This document shows positions 1 through 9,001 of a stretch of 64,000 bases of DNA, one piece after another. The translations under genes were made by a program, and so were the position numbers. Numbering within the stretch: the stretch's first letter is position 1; each line of letters starts with the position of its first letter. The notes below the pieces were generated by a model, which was not told the origin of the DNA, searched no databases, and saw nothing but the letters and a program-made list of their open reading frames with translations. The DNA is from Saprospiraceae bacterium. Lineage in GTDB: Bacteria; Bacteroidota; Bacteroidia; Chitinophagales; Saprospiraceae. The stretch covers positions 372,001 to 436,000 of the forward strand of contig JADJGA010000004.1 in assembly GCA_016708265.1 (NCBI GenBank). The letters are read 5' to 3'.

Positions 1-1
1 T

Positions 2-1078
2 ATTTCCCCTTCATCCAGTGAGATTCTGACCGAATATTTGAATGAAACTTCCGGGTTGATCTTCTGGAATCAAAAAATCTGGACTCACAATGACGATACT
101 GATATTAAAATATATTCATTTAAACCAAATGCTGTTACTGATATAAAATCATATCCCCTAACCGGAACAGTAAATAATGACTGGGAAGAAATATCGCAGG
201 ATTTTAAATATTTATATGTTGGTGATTTTGGCAATAATAAAAATGGCAACAGAACTGATCTTAAAATACTGAGAATAGAAAAGAACTCTTTGATGGTAAA
301 TAACCCCAAAATAGATACAATTTCATTTCGGTATTCACTCCAAAACAACATCAACGGTACTGGAGCGAACAATACTGATTTTGATTGCGAAGCATTTATA
401 GTATCAAATGACAGTATCTATCTTTTCACAAAAGAATGGGTTAGCAAAAAAACTTCCATCTATGTACTTCCAAAAACTCCTGGTAAGTTTATTGCCAATT
501 TCAGGGACAGATATGATATAGGAGGATTGATAACCGGTGCAACATATCATGAAACAAAAAGAATAGTTGTACTAACAGGATATTCCTCACTGCTGCAGCC
601 TTTTTTAATCCTGCTTTATGATTACAAAGACTATAATTTTTTTAGCGGAAACAAACGGAAAGTCCTGATAAATGCTCCTTTCCATCAGGTTGAAGGAATT
701 TGCAGTGAAACAGAATTAAAATATTTCATTTCAAATGAAAGCAGGACTCAGTCAGGTTTCACCATACCTCAAAAACTTCATAGTCTCGACCTTAAAGATT
801 TTCTTGGAAATTATGTTAACACTCAAACTGCGTCGATTCCAAGGATCACAGTGAAAAATGTTTCAATTTATCCTAACACTGCAAATACATCTATTACAAT
901 AAATTCCCCTAAAGAAATGGCAGGAAAAGAATTTATCATACTTGATATTTTTGGAAGAGAAATACTTAAAGGCCAATTAAAACCCGAGAATACTTTATTG
1001 GATATAACAGAATTCGACCCTGGATTTTACATTGTCTGTATAAATGGAAATATCTTTAAACGTCTGATAGTTAATTGA
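2..1078 (+). CDS. T9SS-sorted secreted protein, 5' truncated
   Basis: The reading frame is open from the window edge, so the true start lies outside; the first possible internal start is a TTG at 38. About 270 residues of beta-rich sequence, with segments such as ETSGLIFW, GDFGNN, DFDCEAF and QVEGICSE spaced like blades of a propeller, are followed by a C-terminal domain of about 70 residues. That domain begins NVSIYPNTAN, contains ILDIFGREIL and ends FKRLIVN, the pattern of the type A T9SS sorting domain. The protein is therefore likely exported through the outer membrane by the type IX system. Enzymatic function is not evident; an esterase-like or phytase-like propeller is possible but not shown. 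It faces the PorP/SprF gene convergently. Confidence 0.75.
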   Translation: MSPSSSEILTEYLNETSGLIFWNQKIWTHNDDTDIKIYSFKPNAVTDIKSYPLTGTVNNDWEEISQDFKYLYVGDFGNNKNGNRTDLKILRIEKNSLMVNNPKIDTISFRYSLQNNINGTGANNTDFDCEAFIVSNDSIYLFTKEWVSKKTSIYVLPKTPGKFIANFRDRYDIGGLITGATYHETKRIVVLTGYSSLLQPFLILLYDYKDYNFFSGNKRKVLINAPFHQVEGICSETELKYFISNESRTQSGFTIPQKLHSLDLKDFLGNYVNTQTASIPRITVKNVSIYPNTANTSITINSPKEMAGKEFIILDIFGREILKGQLKPENTLLDITEFDPGFYIVCINGNIFKRLIVN

Positions 1079-1180
1079 TATAGCTTTTTTTAGCCTGTTT
1101 AGATTTTTATTTGCATTATGTGAATGCAAATAAATTTGCATTTCTTTGTTTTGAATTGAGAATATGATACCAATGCCGGA

Positions 1181-2221
1181 TTAAAACTGAGGACAGATCA
1201 ATCCCTCATCCTCAATCTCTCCAAGGTAACTGAATGTAAATTCAAAGGTATTAAGGTTTTTCCTTGAATTTGCAAGATGACTCATAACTACATCATAGGA
1301 TAATCCCATCATAAAATTTCTGATCTGCATTCCAATTACAGGTACTACCGGACCTATTCCGAATGACTCAAGATCTTTTATTGCATGCACATTTAACCCA
1401 AGATGAAAAGAAAGATAATCTTTCTCAAACGAGGATATCCTGTAATTGGCTCCAACCATATAGTCGGCAAAAGGACCCTGAGTGAGAACTTTAACACGTG
1501 GCTGCAATCTACCGAATGATGATAGCTTCATATCCATCATAGCATGGAAAGTCAATTTTGTATACAGATTACTTGTATTATCAAAATTTTCTTCAGTTCT
1601 GTAAAAACTGATATTTGGCTGAGCAAAATGCTGATATGCCACTCCTGCTGCAACCGACATCCTGTTAGACGGGGTTATAGTGTAATAAAATCCTAGAGAA
1701 ACATCACCGACTGCAAAATTATTTGAAGGCACAGGTTCGCTCGTTGGAAATGAATATGCATCAACCTTATTGTACATATCTTCAAATGTCAGGTTCTCAA
1801 AATTAATATTCTTCTGGACTATACCGCCTTGAAATCCAATCCCTATATATTGTTTGGTCCTGAATCCAAGAGACTTATGAAACGCAAGGCTCAGGGCTAT
1901 AGTATTGGTATTAAAATCATATACTTCCATCCGGTCATTTAAAAAATATAGCCCAATTCCTAATATGTCTGAAGAAAATTTATTGAATAAATTGAATTTG
2001 TAGCGTATATCAGAGGTAATGGCATAAGTCTTAAACGGAGTATCAAAACCTCCCCTGCCCTGCTCCCTGTATAGTGTTGAGACTCTGACAAATCCATTGA
2101 ACATGCCGCTAAGTGCAGGATTCAGATAAGGTCCGGATACATAAGACTGACTGAAATTTACATCCTGAGCCTTAATTAGGGAAACAACGAAAAGTAAAAA
2201 AAATATAAATCCACAACGCAT
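1181..2221 (-). CDS. PorP/SprF family type IX secretion outer-membrane protein
   Basis: I choose the ATG at 2221 because it opens a clear signal peptide (MRCGFIFFLLFVVSLIKAQ); a longer reading from 2302 would place 27 unrelated residues before it. The mature part starts DVNFSQSYVSGPYLNPALSG, the hallmark N-terminus of the PorP/SprF family, and continues as amphipathic beta strands ending in FTFSYLGEIEDEG. Length is about 346 residues, normal for the family. Members sit in the outer membrane and are linked to export or surface attachment of specific T9SS cargo. The T9SS-tagged gene next door on the other strand could be cargo, but that pairing is inference. Confidence 0.88.
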   Translation of the reverse strand: MRCGFIFFLLFVVSLIKAQDVNFSQSYVSGPYLNPALSGMFNGFVRVSTLYREQGRGGFDTPFKTYAITSDIRYKFNLFNKFSSDILGIGLYFLNDRMEVYDFNTNTIALSLAFHKSLGFRTKQYIGIGFQGGIVQKNINFENLTFEDMYNKVDAYSFPTSEPVPSNNFAVGDVSLGFYYTITPSNRMSVAAGVAYQHFAQPNISFYRTEENFDNTSNLYTKLTFHAMMDMKLSSFGRLQPRVKVLTQGPFADYMVGANYRISSFEKDYLSFHLGLNVHAIKDLESFGIGPVVPVIGMQIRNFMMGLSYDVVMSHLANSRKNLNTFEFTFSYLGEIEDEGLICPQF

Positions 2222-2556
2222 TTTATAAAATTTTCGCAAAAGTAATAAAATATAAGAAATTCTGTGAATGAAATCGATAAATATACTATTCATATATAAC
2301 ATCTAATTAAAATTAAGATTGTATTGCAGCATATCAAAATCTTATTACGGAATACGATAAGGTTAACACGGGAAATTTAAAAATAATTGCAAACTATCAA
2401 ATTTCATTATATTATTTAGCAATATTTCAAATAACAAAATTTTATTCACTAATAAGCTCGTTTATAACTTTCATACAAAATAATATTCTTAATTTTATGA
2501 ATTATTTCAAAATTTATTAATTTTTATTAGTTTAATCATTTTTTAAAATATTTTTT
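2222..2556. other. AT-rich intergenic region between divergent genes
   Basis: This stretch separates the divergent PorP/SprF and gdhA genes and must hold both promoters. It is very AT-rich. I did not find a convincing pair of Bacteroidota promoter boxes and see no other structure. Confidence 0.5.
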
Positions 2557-3900
2557 ATGGCAGTCAAATATAATTTAAATGACTTCATGAATGAAGTTAA
2601 AAAGAGAAATCCTAACGAACCTGAATTCCATCAGGCTGTGCATGAGGTAGCAGAGACAATCATTCCTTACATCAATGATCATCCTGAATATCATGGTTAC
2701 AAGCTACTGGAAAGGATGAGTGAACCTGAAAGAACGGTTCAGTTCAGGGTATTATGGATGGATGATAATGGTCAGATCCAGATGAACAGAGGTTACAGGG
2801 TTGAATTCAACAGTGCTATCGGCCCATACAAAGGCGGATTGCGTTTCCACCCTACCGTGAATCTCAGCATTCTTAAGTTTTTGGGATATGAGCAGGTATT
2901 GAAAAACAGTCTTACCACACTTCCAATGGGAGGTGGTAAAGGAGGATCAGATTTTGATCCAAAAGGCAAATCAGACAATGAAGTTATGAGATTCTGCCAG
3001 GCTTTCATGTCAGAGCTTTTCAGACACATTGGACCGGATACTGATGTTCCGGCAGGCGATATCGGAGTTGGCGGAAGAGAGATCGGATTTTTATTCGGAA
3101 TGTATAAAAAATTAAAAAATGAATTCACCGGAGTACTTACCGGTAAAGGATTGAGCTGGGGTGGATCACTGATCAGACCTGAAGCAACCGGATTCGGAGT
3201 TGTGTATTTTGCACAGGAAATGCTGAAAACCAAAGGCTCTTCCTTTGAAGGAAAAACAGTTGCAATCTCAGGTTTTGGAAACGTAGCATGGGGTGCGGCT
3301 ACCAAGGCAACAGAACTTGGAGCTAAAGTCGTCACGATCTCCGGTCCTGACGGTTATGTATATGATCCGAACGGAATATCAGGTGAAAAAATTGACTATA
3401 TGCTTAAACTGAGATTCAGCAATAAAGATATAGTTGAGGACTATGCTAAAAAATTCAATGTTAAATTCGTTCCGGGCAAGAGGCCAGGGGAAGTAAAAGT
3501 AGATGTTGCATTGCCATGTGCTACACAGAATGAACTCGGCCTTGAAGACGCTAAAACCCTTGTAGCGAATGGTTGTATGTGTGTATGCGAGGGTGCAAAT
3601 ATGCCTTCCACTCCTGAAGCCATTGAGGTATTCCTGAAAGCAAAAATACTCTATGCTCCTGGTAAGGCATCAAATGCAGGAGGAGTTGCTACTTCAGGAC
3701 TTGAAATGTCACAAAACAGTATGAGGCTTTCATGGTCAACAAAGGAAGTTGACACAAGATTGCACGAGATCATGGTCAATATCCATCAGAATTGTGTTAA
3801 CCACGGAACTGAAGGCGATTTTACAGATTATGTAAGAGGAGCAAATATAGCAGGATTCGTAAAAATTGCTGATGCTATGATAGCTCAGGGATTGGTATAA
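2557..3900 (+). CDS. gdhA: NADP-type glutamate dehydrogenase
   Basis: This 447-residue protein interconverts 2-oxoglutarate plus ammonium and glutamate in the cytoplasm. The full hexameric small-type GDH pattern is visible: the N-terminal domain with GPYKGGLRFHP, the glycine-rich loop PMGGGKGGSDFDPKG with the catalytic lysine near residue 128, PAGDIGVG with the catalytic aspartate near 168, the nucleotide-binding loop GFGNVAWGAA near 239-248, and GGVATSGLEMSQNS near the C-terminus. The length matches the roughly 450-residue EC 1.4.1.4 family. The gene is uninterrupted and is followed by a strong hairpin terminator, so it is probably monocistronic. Confidence 0.97.
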   Translation: MAVKYNLNDFMNEVKKRNPNEPEFHQAVHEVAETIIPYINDHPEYHGYKLLERMSEPERTVQFRVLWMDDNGQIQMNRGYRVEFNSAIGPYKGGLRFHPTVNLSILKFLGYEQVLKNSLTTLPMGGGKGGSDFDPKGKSDNEVMRFCQAFMSELFRHIGPDTDVPAGDIGVGGREIGFLFGMYKKLKNEFTGVLTGKGLSWGGSLIRPEATGFGVVYFAQEMLKTKGSSFEGKTVAISGFGNVAWGAATKATELGAKVVTISGPDGYVYDPNGISGEKIDYMLKLRFSNKDIVEDYAKKFNVKFVPGKRPGEVKVDVALPCATQNELGLEDAKTLVANGCMCVCEGANMPSTPEAIEVFLKAKILYAPGKASNAGGVATSGLEMSQNSMRLSWSTKEVDTRLHEIMVNIHQNCVNHGTEGDFTDYVRGANIAGFVKIADAMIAQGLV

Positions 3901-3943
3901 TATAATTACAAACAGAGCAATAATAATAACTTTTTTTATTTAG

Positions 3944-3978
3944 AAAACAGGCTGCTGTATTTCAGCCTGTTTTTTTTA
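3944..3978 (+). terminator. Rho-independent terminator of gdhA
   Basis: AACAGGCTG and CAGCCTGTT form a 9-bp stem around a short loop, followed by a run of eight T. A-rich sequence before the stem would also let it act for the opposite strand. Nearly the same stem is used again at 6766-6803. Confidence 0.85.
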
Positions 3979-4128
3979 TTTCCTAAAACCTGCCAAAATA
4001 AAAATTTATACTATTTGGTCTCTTAGATTTAAATGATGTAACAAGGCTAAAAACAACTTTTCAAACAATTATTTTTTATAGAAAAATAAATTTTTAATTT
4101 TAATTTTAAATAAATACAGTGATAATTC

Positions 4129-5010
4129 TTACTTTAAAAACTTTCCGGTTAGAATTGTTCCATCCTTATTTTTTGCTACAATAAAGTAAATTCCTATTTC
4201 TAGATTTGATGTATTTATTAATCTGGTATTGTCCGGTATGATTTTACAAGTTTTTCCAATGCAATTTAGAATATAAGTTGACTGGGGATTGAAATTATTT
4301 GGAAATTCTAAATACAAATTGTCCGTAGCCGGATTTGGAAAGATTTTTAAAATTCGATCACTTATAACATCATTTACATTATTGAAAAGTAAATCTTTTG
4401 CACCAAAAGTCTGCCAAAATACTCTAATTGTGTCTCCCTCAGTATTGATGTATCCATATTTATTTCTAAATGATGGATATTCCCATGGAGTAAATACCAA
4501 AATCGATTTCTCCTTAAATAAAACCAGATCTCCACCTGTATCCCACCAACCACCAGGATAGAAACTGGTGAATAAACTACCATCATAACAAAAATTACTA
4601 AAAAGTGTTGAATCCCACCTCATTGTAACCGGCCATTCTTTTGTTAAAATATCTATTGATGTGATTGTAAACTTATGATCACAATCCATTTTTTTTACTA
4701 TTTGATTTTTAGTATGAAAAGTACCTGGTATAGTGTCATATAAACGGTTTTCCCACTCATCTGAAATTCTAACATCGAACTCATTGTTTCTTGGTTGATC
4801 GATAATATTGATTTCTCCAAATAATGTATCAATTCCTTTGGTTGCTTGAATATCGTATCCCAAGATTATAGTATCTCTATGACCTGCTGAATCCTCAAAG
4901 AAAAGATCAAATCTAAATTCCTGAGAACATATCCGATTATAAATTCCGAACATCAAATTCAGGCCTATAATAAATAATATTTTTTTCACTTTTATAAATT
5001 TTGAAATCAC
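4129..5010 (-). CDS. Secreted protein with T9SS sorting domain
   Basis: A 293-residue protein with a hydrophobic N-terminus (KKILFIIGLNLMFGIYN) that fits a signal peptide, about 200 residues of unrecognised sequence rich in D, W and F, and a C-terminal domain starting ILKIFPNPATDNLYLEF and ending GTILTGKFLK. The PNPATDNL motif is typical of the type A T9SS sorting domain. Export through the type IX system followed by cleavage of the C-terminal domain is expected for the family. The central region has no catalytic motif I recognise. The gene stands alone between gdhA (convergent) and a repeat-containing spacer. Confidence 0.8.
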   Translation of the reverse strand: MISKFIKVKKILFIIGLNLMFGIYNRICSQEFRFDLFFEDSAGHRDTIILGYDIQATKGIDTLFGEINIIDQPRNNEFDVRISDEWENRLYDTIPGTFHTKNQIVKKMDCDHKFTITSIDILTKEWPVTMRWDSTLFSNFCYDGSLFTSFYPGGWWDTGGDLVLFKEKSILVFTPWEYPSFRNKYGYINTEGDTIRVFWQTFGAKDLLFNNVNDVISDRILKIFPNPATDNLYLEFPNNFNPQSTYILNCIGKTCKIIPDNTRLINTSNLEIGIYFIVAKNKDGTILTGKFLK

Positions 5011-5789
5011 ATAATATTAAGCTAATATAAACTTTCAAAATATATTGAAAATTGAAAATTGAAAAATTGTAATTCGCATAATATCTGCCCAATATACAGC
5101 ATTATCGTTTTAGGAAGATTTTTTATGTGATTCCACAGAACCATTTAATCTATTTTTGGTATTACAAATTAACATTATATTAATGAAAAAAACAATAAAA
5201 TATGTATATTTTTTTAAATTTAACATATTGCATTTCAGTAAAAAACGTAATACTTTACAATTTTGAGTTATACATAATCAGGAATGAAATAAATGGGAAA
5301 TAAAAATTTAATTGCAGATGACCCTCCGTTATCCAAAGTTTCCGTCATACCCATAGCTACGGGAAGATAGACAAATCCAAAACTTTGGATAATTATAATA
5401 TGTTACCTCTGAATACATACAATAAATTAAAGAACAAAACCTTCCATCAATTTTTATCAAAAATAAATTCTTTTTTCAAAATAAACGAAGATAGTTTGGC
5501 ACTTATATTTCACCGTGATGAAGGTCTCCTGACCTCTAATCACATTTCTCCATTTCGAATCTCTAATCTAATTGACCACATGCTTTTTGTACGAAATGAA
5601 TACAATTATCTTTTGTACATTCATCTTTAATATTCGTCGGAGTTATTCTAAACTTCCGATAGTAAGGGTAAGATAAATAAGGATATCTATATGAATCCAA
5701 AACGAAACTATTACCTATAAGAATAAATTAAAAATGCAGAACAGGGATTAATTTCCTATTCTGCTTCATCTGACCTATTATTGTTTCTT
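5011..5789. other. Long spacer holding repeat copy 1
   Basis: Apart from the repeat at about 5329-5665 I see no gene here. A short open frame at 5385-5630 lies wholly inside the repeat, has no relative in the second copy, and is not accepted as a gene. Confidence 0.5.
5329..5665. repeat. Intergenic repeat, copy 1
   Basis: The element opens with TATCCAAAGTTT (5330-5341), which is the exact inverse of AAACTTTGGATA (5380-5391), so it can form a stem of 12 bp with a loop of about 38. Its 3' part (TTACCTCTGAATACA, AACAAAACCT, TACAATTATCTTTTGTA, TCTTTAATATT.GTCGGA) recurs in the same order at 6503-6745. The two copies flank the lipoprotein gene. Confidence 0.75.
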
Positions 5790-6455
5790 TTACTCTTCTA
5801 CCTTAAAATAGTATTTATCCGACAAATCTTTGTCTCCCTCACTATTTTTCCAATACTCATCGAGTACTTTAAAATGATTTTCTTTCAATATATTTTCATG
5901 ACTCCCTTGCGAAATATTGTAATGTACACTAAGATCGCCATCATGCCCACATGTGTCGGGAAATTTTATTTCTTTGTTTCTATCAGTAAAGAATATCCCA
6001 TCTCTGCACACCAGCATATAATTACCCGGAGTATTCATAACAACCCTGAATTCAATTCTACTCTCGTATTCATCATTTGGAATATCAAAAAAAAATAATC
6101 CAAGTCCAAGGTGTTCAGTATGTCCAATTTGTGTATCATATATTGAGGTATCAACTATCAACTTATTAAGGAGAAAACCTTCTTTGACAGGAAATGTATC
6201 AATGACAGGAAGATTAAATATAGCATTTGGGTCAAAATCCGGAAATTTCACAATGCGATTCCCATAGGTTTCTTTTAATGCCTGATTATTAGTAATCATT
6301 CTTACATACAATGTGTCTCCAACATGTATTGTTGATTCCAACGGTGATATCTCCAAAGGTACATCAAAATTATAGCCCTCTATACATTTTGAATCACAAC
6401 AACTTATAATAACAAAAATAAATAACACATATATTATATTCACTAATTTATTCAT
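5790..6455 (-). CDS. Putative lipoprotein of unknown function
   Basis: A 221-residue protein. The N-terminus MNKLVNIIYVLFIFVIISCC is a lipoprotein-type signal with cysteines directly after the hydrophobic core, so lipid anchoring and transport to the periplasmic side of a membrane are likely. The rest is beta-rich, with VHVGDTLYVRM-like and YESRIEFRVVMNTPGNYMLV-like segments that suggest an immunoglobulin-like fold. No enzymatic motif is visible and I do not recognise the family. It is flanked by two copies of the same repeat, which may mark it as a mobile or duplicated segment. Confidence 0.65.
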   Translation of the reverse strand: MNKLVNIIYVLFIFVIISCCDSKCIEGYNFDVPLEISPLESTIHVGDTLYVRMITNNQALKETYGNRIVKFPDFDPNAIFNLPVIDTFPVKEGFLLNKLIVDTSIYDTQIGHTEHLGLGLFFFDIPNDEYESRIEFRVVMNTPGNYMLVCRDGIFFTDRNKEIKFPDTCGHDGDLSVHYNISQGSHENILKENHFKVLDEYWKNSEGDKDLSDKYYFKVEE

Positions 6456-6502
6456 ATTTTCAAGCTTTTAATTTTAATTGTAATACACATGCTTTTCATT
6501 GC

Positions 6503-6745
6503 TGTCCGAAGTCTTCGTCATACCGATTGCTATCGGTAGACGGACGAATCAAAAACTTCAGACAAATATAATGCTTTACCTCTGAATACACCATTATTTT
6601 AAGGACAAAACCTCACATCATTTTTTATCAAAATAAATTCTTTTCACAAAATAATCTTACTTTTTTTTAGAAGTGAATACAATTATCTTTTGTATATTCA
6701 TCTTTAATATTAGTCGGAAGTTGTTCTAAACTCCCAAAAGGGTGG
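6503..6745. repeat. Intergenic repeat, copy 2
   Basis: This is a shortened, diverged copy of the 5329-5665 element in the same orientation. It keeps the terminal hairpin (GTCCGAAG... with AAAACTTCAGAC), the TTACCTCTGAATACA block, the TATCAAAATAAATTC block and the GAATACAATTATCTTTTGTA block, but lacks roughly 90 bases from the middle. No gene lies between it and 6888. Confidence 0.7.
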
Positions 6746-6765
6746 CAATAATTATAAGGTTTTGA

Positions 6766-6803
6766 AAAAAAAACAGGCTGATCTTTCTCAGCCTGTTTTT
6801 TTT
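6766..6803. terminator. Bidirectional hairpin terminator
   Basis: AAACAGGCTGA and TCAGCCTGTTT form an 11-bp stem with a 6-base loop, flanked by A-rich and T-rich runs so it can work on both strands. The stem resembles the gdhA terminator. There is no plus-strand gene just upstream, so its client is uncertain. Confidence 0.75.
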
Positions 6804-6888
6804 ATATAAAATATTCAACTTTTTTCTATTCAGCTGTAACTTTTTTACTGGTTTTGGTGTTTAAGGTATATTAACTAAAATGTAACAC

Positions 6889-7131
6889 ATGAAATTATAT
6901 AAAACAATCAAATCCCAATTGGTATGGATTGTGTTTGTTGTGGTCTCTTTTTCATCTTCAGCTTACCTGTTTAATGAATATTCTAAGTTTGATAATAAGA
7001 TTTATAGCTCGGTTGCTGTCAAAGAAGTAATTGAGAGTGAAGAAGCTAAGGAAATTGATAATTATGAATCAAATGACTTTTTGATTTTGAAAAATTTATC
7101 AGCTATTATTTTAAAATTCTTACAGTCTTAG
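6889..7131 (+). CDS. Small membrane-anchored hypothetical protein
   Basis: An 80-residue frame with a basic start (MKLYKTIKSQ) and one hydrophobic segment (LVWIVFVVVSFSSSAYLF), followed by an acidic region and a second weakly hydrophobic tail (FLILKNLSAIILKFL). The composition fits a signal-anchored inner-membrane peptide. It starts with ATG after a plausible A-rich leader and ends 8 bases before the convergent end of fmt. I recognise no family. Being short and without homology evidence, it could be spurious, but the topology and the gap it fills favour a real gene. Confidence 0.45.
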   Translation: MKLYKTIKSQLVWIVFVVVSFSSSAYLFNEYSKFDNKIYSSVAVKEVIESEEAKEIDNYESNDFLILKNLSAIILKFLQS

Positions 7132-7139
7132 GACACTTA

Positions 7140-8060
7140 TTAGCCAATCATATTTACCTGAAGTTTGTATCCGTTAAGAAATGATTTTATATCCATTTTA
7201 CTTTTTCCTTCCATCTGAACTTCCATCAATTCAATTTTGCCATTACTGCATTTTATCCTTAAATAGCTTTTCCCGTCGGTTTCAACAACTCCGGGTTCAA
7301 TGTTAGTATTGCTGATGATTTTCTCAGATTTCAGGATCTTGAGTGTCCTTCCATCGAGTTTAGTCCATGCTCCCGGAAATGGAGATAATCCTCTGATAAA
7401 GTTGGAAATGCTCTCACAGGATTTTTCCCAATCTATTTCACAATCTTCATTATAAATCTTTGGAGCGTCAGAAGCTTCTGTATTATCCTGAGGTACAAGG
7501 ACCAAACTATTGTTTTCAATTGCTGAGATTGTCTTTAAGATAAGCTCTGGCCCAATTGCCATCATACGGTCATGAAGACTACCAGCATTGTCATTGTCAA
7601 AATCTCCAATTTTTCCTGAAATGCTATTGACCCTGTATCAATCTTATGCTGAAGCCTAAAAGTGGTCAGGCCTGTTTCCTTTTCCCCGTTCATGATAGCC
7701 CGGTTTATAGGTGCTGCACCCGATATTTGGGCAACAATGATGCATGCAGGTTAAAAGTTCCATGAATGGGCAAATCCCATACTGCTTCCGGCAACATTCT
7801 GAACGCCACAACTATATTTATTTCGGGATTTAAATTTCTGAGTTCATTAAGGAATTTCCGACTTTTCAGATTTTCAGGCTGCATCACCTTCAATCCATAT
7901 GCAACAGCATATTTTTTACCGGTGACTGTATAAGTTTTCATTCCCCTACACCAAATTTATCAGGTGCTGTGATTACTGCCACCACATCCTAATTGTTTTC
8001 AACCAGTACTTTGAGACAAGGAACTGCAAAATCCGGCGTTCCCATAAAGACTATTCTCAT
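7140..8060 (-). CDS. fmt: Methionyl-tRNA formyltransferase, broken by indels
   Basis: The enzyme formylates Met-tRNAi for initiation. The start is the ATG at 8060 (MRIVFMGTPDFAVPCL by translation). The N-terminal half carries the family motifs INIVVAFRMLPEAVW and GTFNLHASLLPKYR (7705-7941); the C-terminal half (7140-7565) carries FIRGLSPFPGAWTKLDG, the usual C-terminal domain. The full span of about 921 bases matches the usual length near 310 residues. At least three frame changes and an in-frame stop near 8000 interrupt it. Since this is normally an essential single-copy gene, consensus error is more likely than true loss. Confidence 0.88.
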
Positions 8061-8113
8061 AAACTAATGATTTAATTCGCAAATTAGCTAATTAGCAAAT
8101 GCGAAAATTACAA

Positions 8114-8236
8114 ATTATCTCATTATCACATTGGCACATTATCACATTGGCACATTATCACGTTGGCACATTGGCTAATTATCACATTATCACACTGGCA
8201 CATTATCACATTGGCACATTATCTCATTGGCACATT
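8114..8236. repeat. Octamer tandem repeat, CACATTAT/CACATTGG
   Basis: About fifteen octamers of the type CACATT followed by AT or GG alternate here, giving an effective 16-base period, with some variants (CACGTTGG, CTCATTGG, CACACTGG). The array fills the space between fmt and fsa and its last unit supplies the fsa stop codon. An open frame through it (8099-8302) is only a by-product of the period. Confidence 0.85.
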
Positions 8237-8891
8237 AACCCTGTGACTTCCTGTGATCGGCCAAAAATTTCTCCAGTCCAAGATCAGTCAGAGGATGTTT
8301 AAGCAAACCCAGTATTGAACTTAACGGACTTGTTATAACATCGGCTCCATATCTGGCAGCGTCAACAATCTGTCTTGAACTCCTGATTGAAGCTGCCAGT
8401 ATCATTGTATCGTATCCCTGCACTGCGTAGATCTCAGCAATTTCTTTGATCAGCAACATTCCATCCCAGTTACTGTCATCAATCCTGCCTATAAATGGAG
8501 ACAGGTAAGTAGCTCCTGCTTTAGCTGCCAGGATTGCCTGACCGGCTGAGAAAACAAGGGTACAATTGGTTTTAATTCCTTCATCGTTAAGTTTGCATAT
8601 TGCCTTTATACCATCCTTTATAATTGGAATTTTCACAACTATATGTTCTGATATTTCTGCCAGTTCATAAGCTTCTCTAAGCATTCCTTCATAATCAGTT
8701 GAAATGACTTCTGCACTGACATCTCCCTGTACAAGATCGCATATCTTAGCATAGTGCTTAAAAATATTATCTTTACCTTTTATTCCCTCCATAGCCATCA
8801 GGGATGGATTAGTAGTGACACCATCAAGGATACCAAGACTTTTTGCTTCAGTAATCTGATCAATATTGGCTGTATCTATAAAAAATTTCAT
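8235..8891 (-). CDS. fsa: Fructose-6-phosphate aldolase / small transaldolase
   Basis: A 218-residue class I aldolase of the TalC/FSA group, acting in central sugar phosphate metabolism. Seen directly: MKFFIDTANIDQI at the start, DGVTTNPSLM near residue 23-32, the Schiff-base lysine in VVKIPII near residue 87, NCTLVFSAGQA, YLSPFIGRIDD and ILAASIRSSRQI. The length fits the short transaldolase subfamily, which contains both true transaldolases and fructose-6-phosphate aldolases; sequence alone does not decide which reaction dominates. The gene is intact and lies downstream of sucD, separated by a terminator. Confidence 0.9.
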   Translation of the reverse strand: MKFFIDTANIDQITEAKSLGILDGVTTNPSLMAMEGIKGKDNIFKHYAKICDLVQGDVSAEVISTDYEGMLREAYELAEISEHIVVKIPIIKDGIKAICKLNDEGIKTNCTLVFSAGQAILAAKAGATYLSPFIGRIDDSNWDGMLLIKEIAEIYAVQGYDTMILAASIRSSRQIVDAARYGADVITSPLSSILGLLKHPLTDLGLEKFLADHRKSQG

Positions 8892-8942
8892 GAGTATTGT
8901 TTAAATTCAATAAAAATGCAAATTAACATATTTAAAATGTTA

Positions 8943-8982
8943 ATAAAAACAAAAGCCAGCTAAAATATTAACTGGCTTTAAC
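8943..8982 (-). terminator. Terminator downstream of sucD
   Basis: On the minus strand AAAGCCAG pairs with CTGGCTTT across a 12-base loop and is followed by a T-rich tract (TTTTGTTTTTATT). It lies between the sucD stop and the fsa start and should end the eno-side transcript. Confidence 0.75.
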
Positions 8983-9001
8983 TTTATAATTTAATTTCAT
9001 G

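Noticed and set aside
2793..3335. 180-codon frame opposite gdhA
   Set aside because: It is a shadow of the gdhA codons; proline- and serine-rich nonsense composition.
5385..5630. 81-codon open frame in the first intergenic repeat
   Set aside because: It lies inside repeat copy 1, is not kept in copy 2 and shows no protein-like pattern.
8099..8302. 67-codon frame with HWHIITLAHYH-like repeats
   Set aside because: It is produced by the octamer tandem repeat and overlaps the fsa 3' end.
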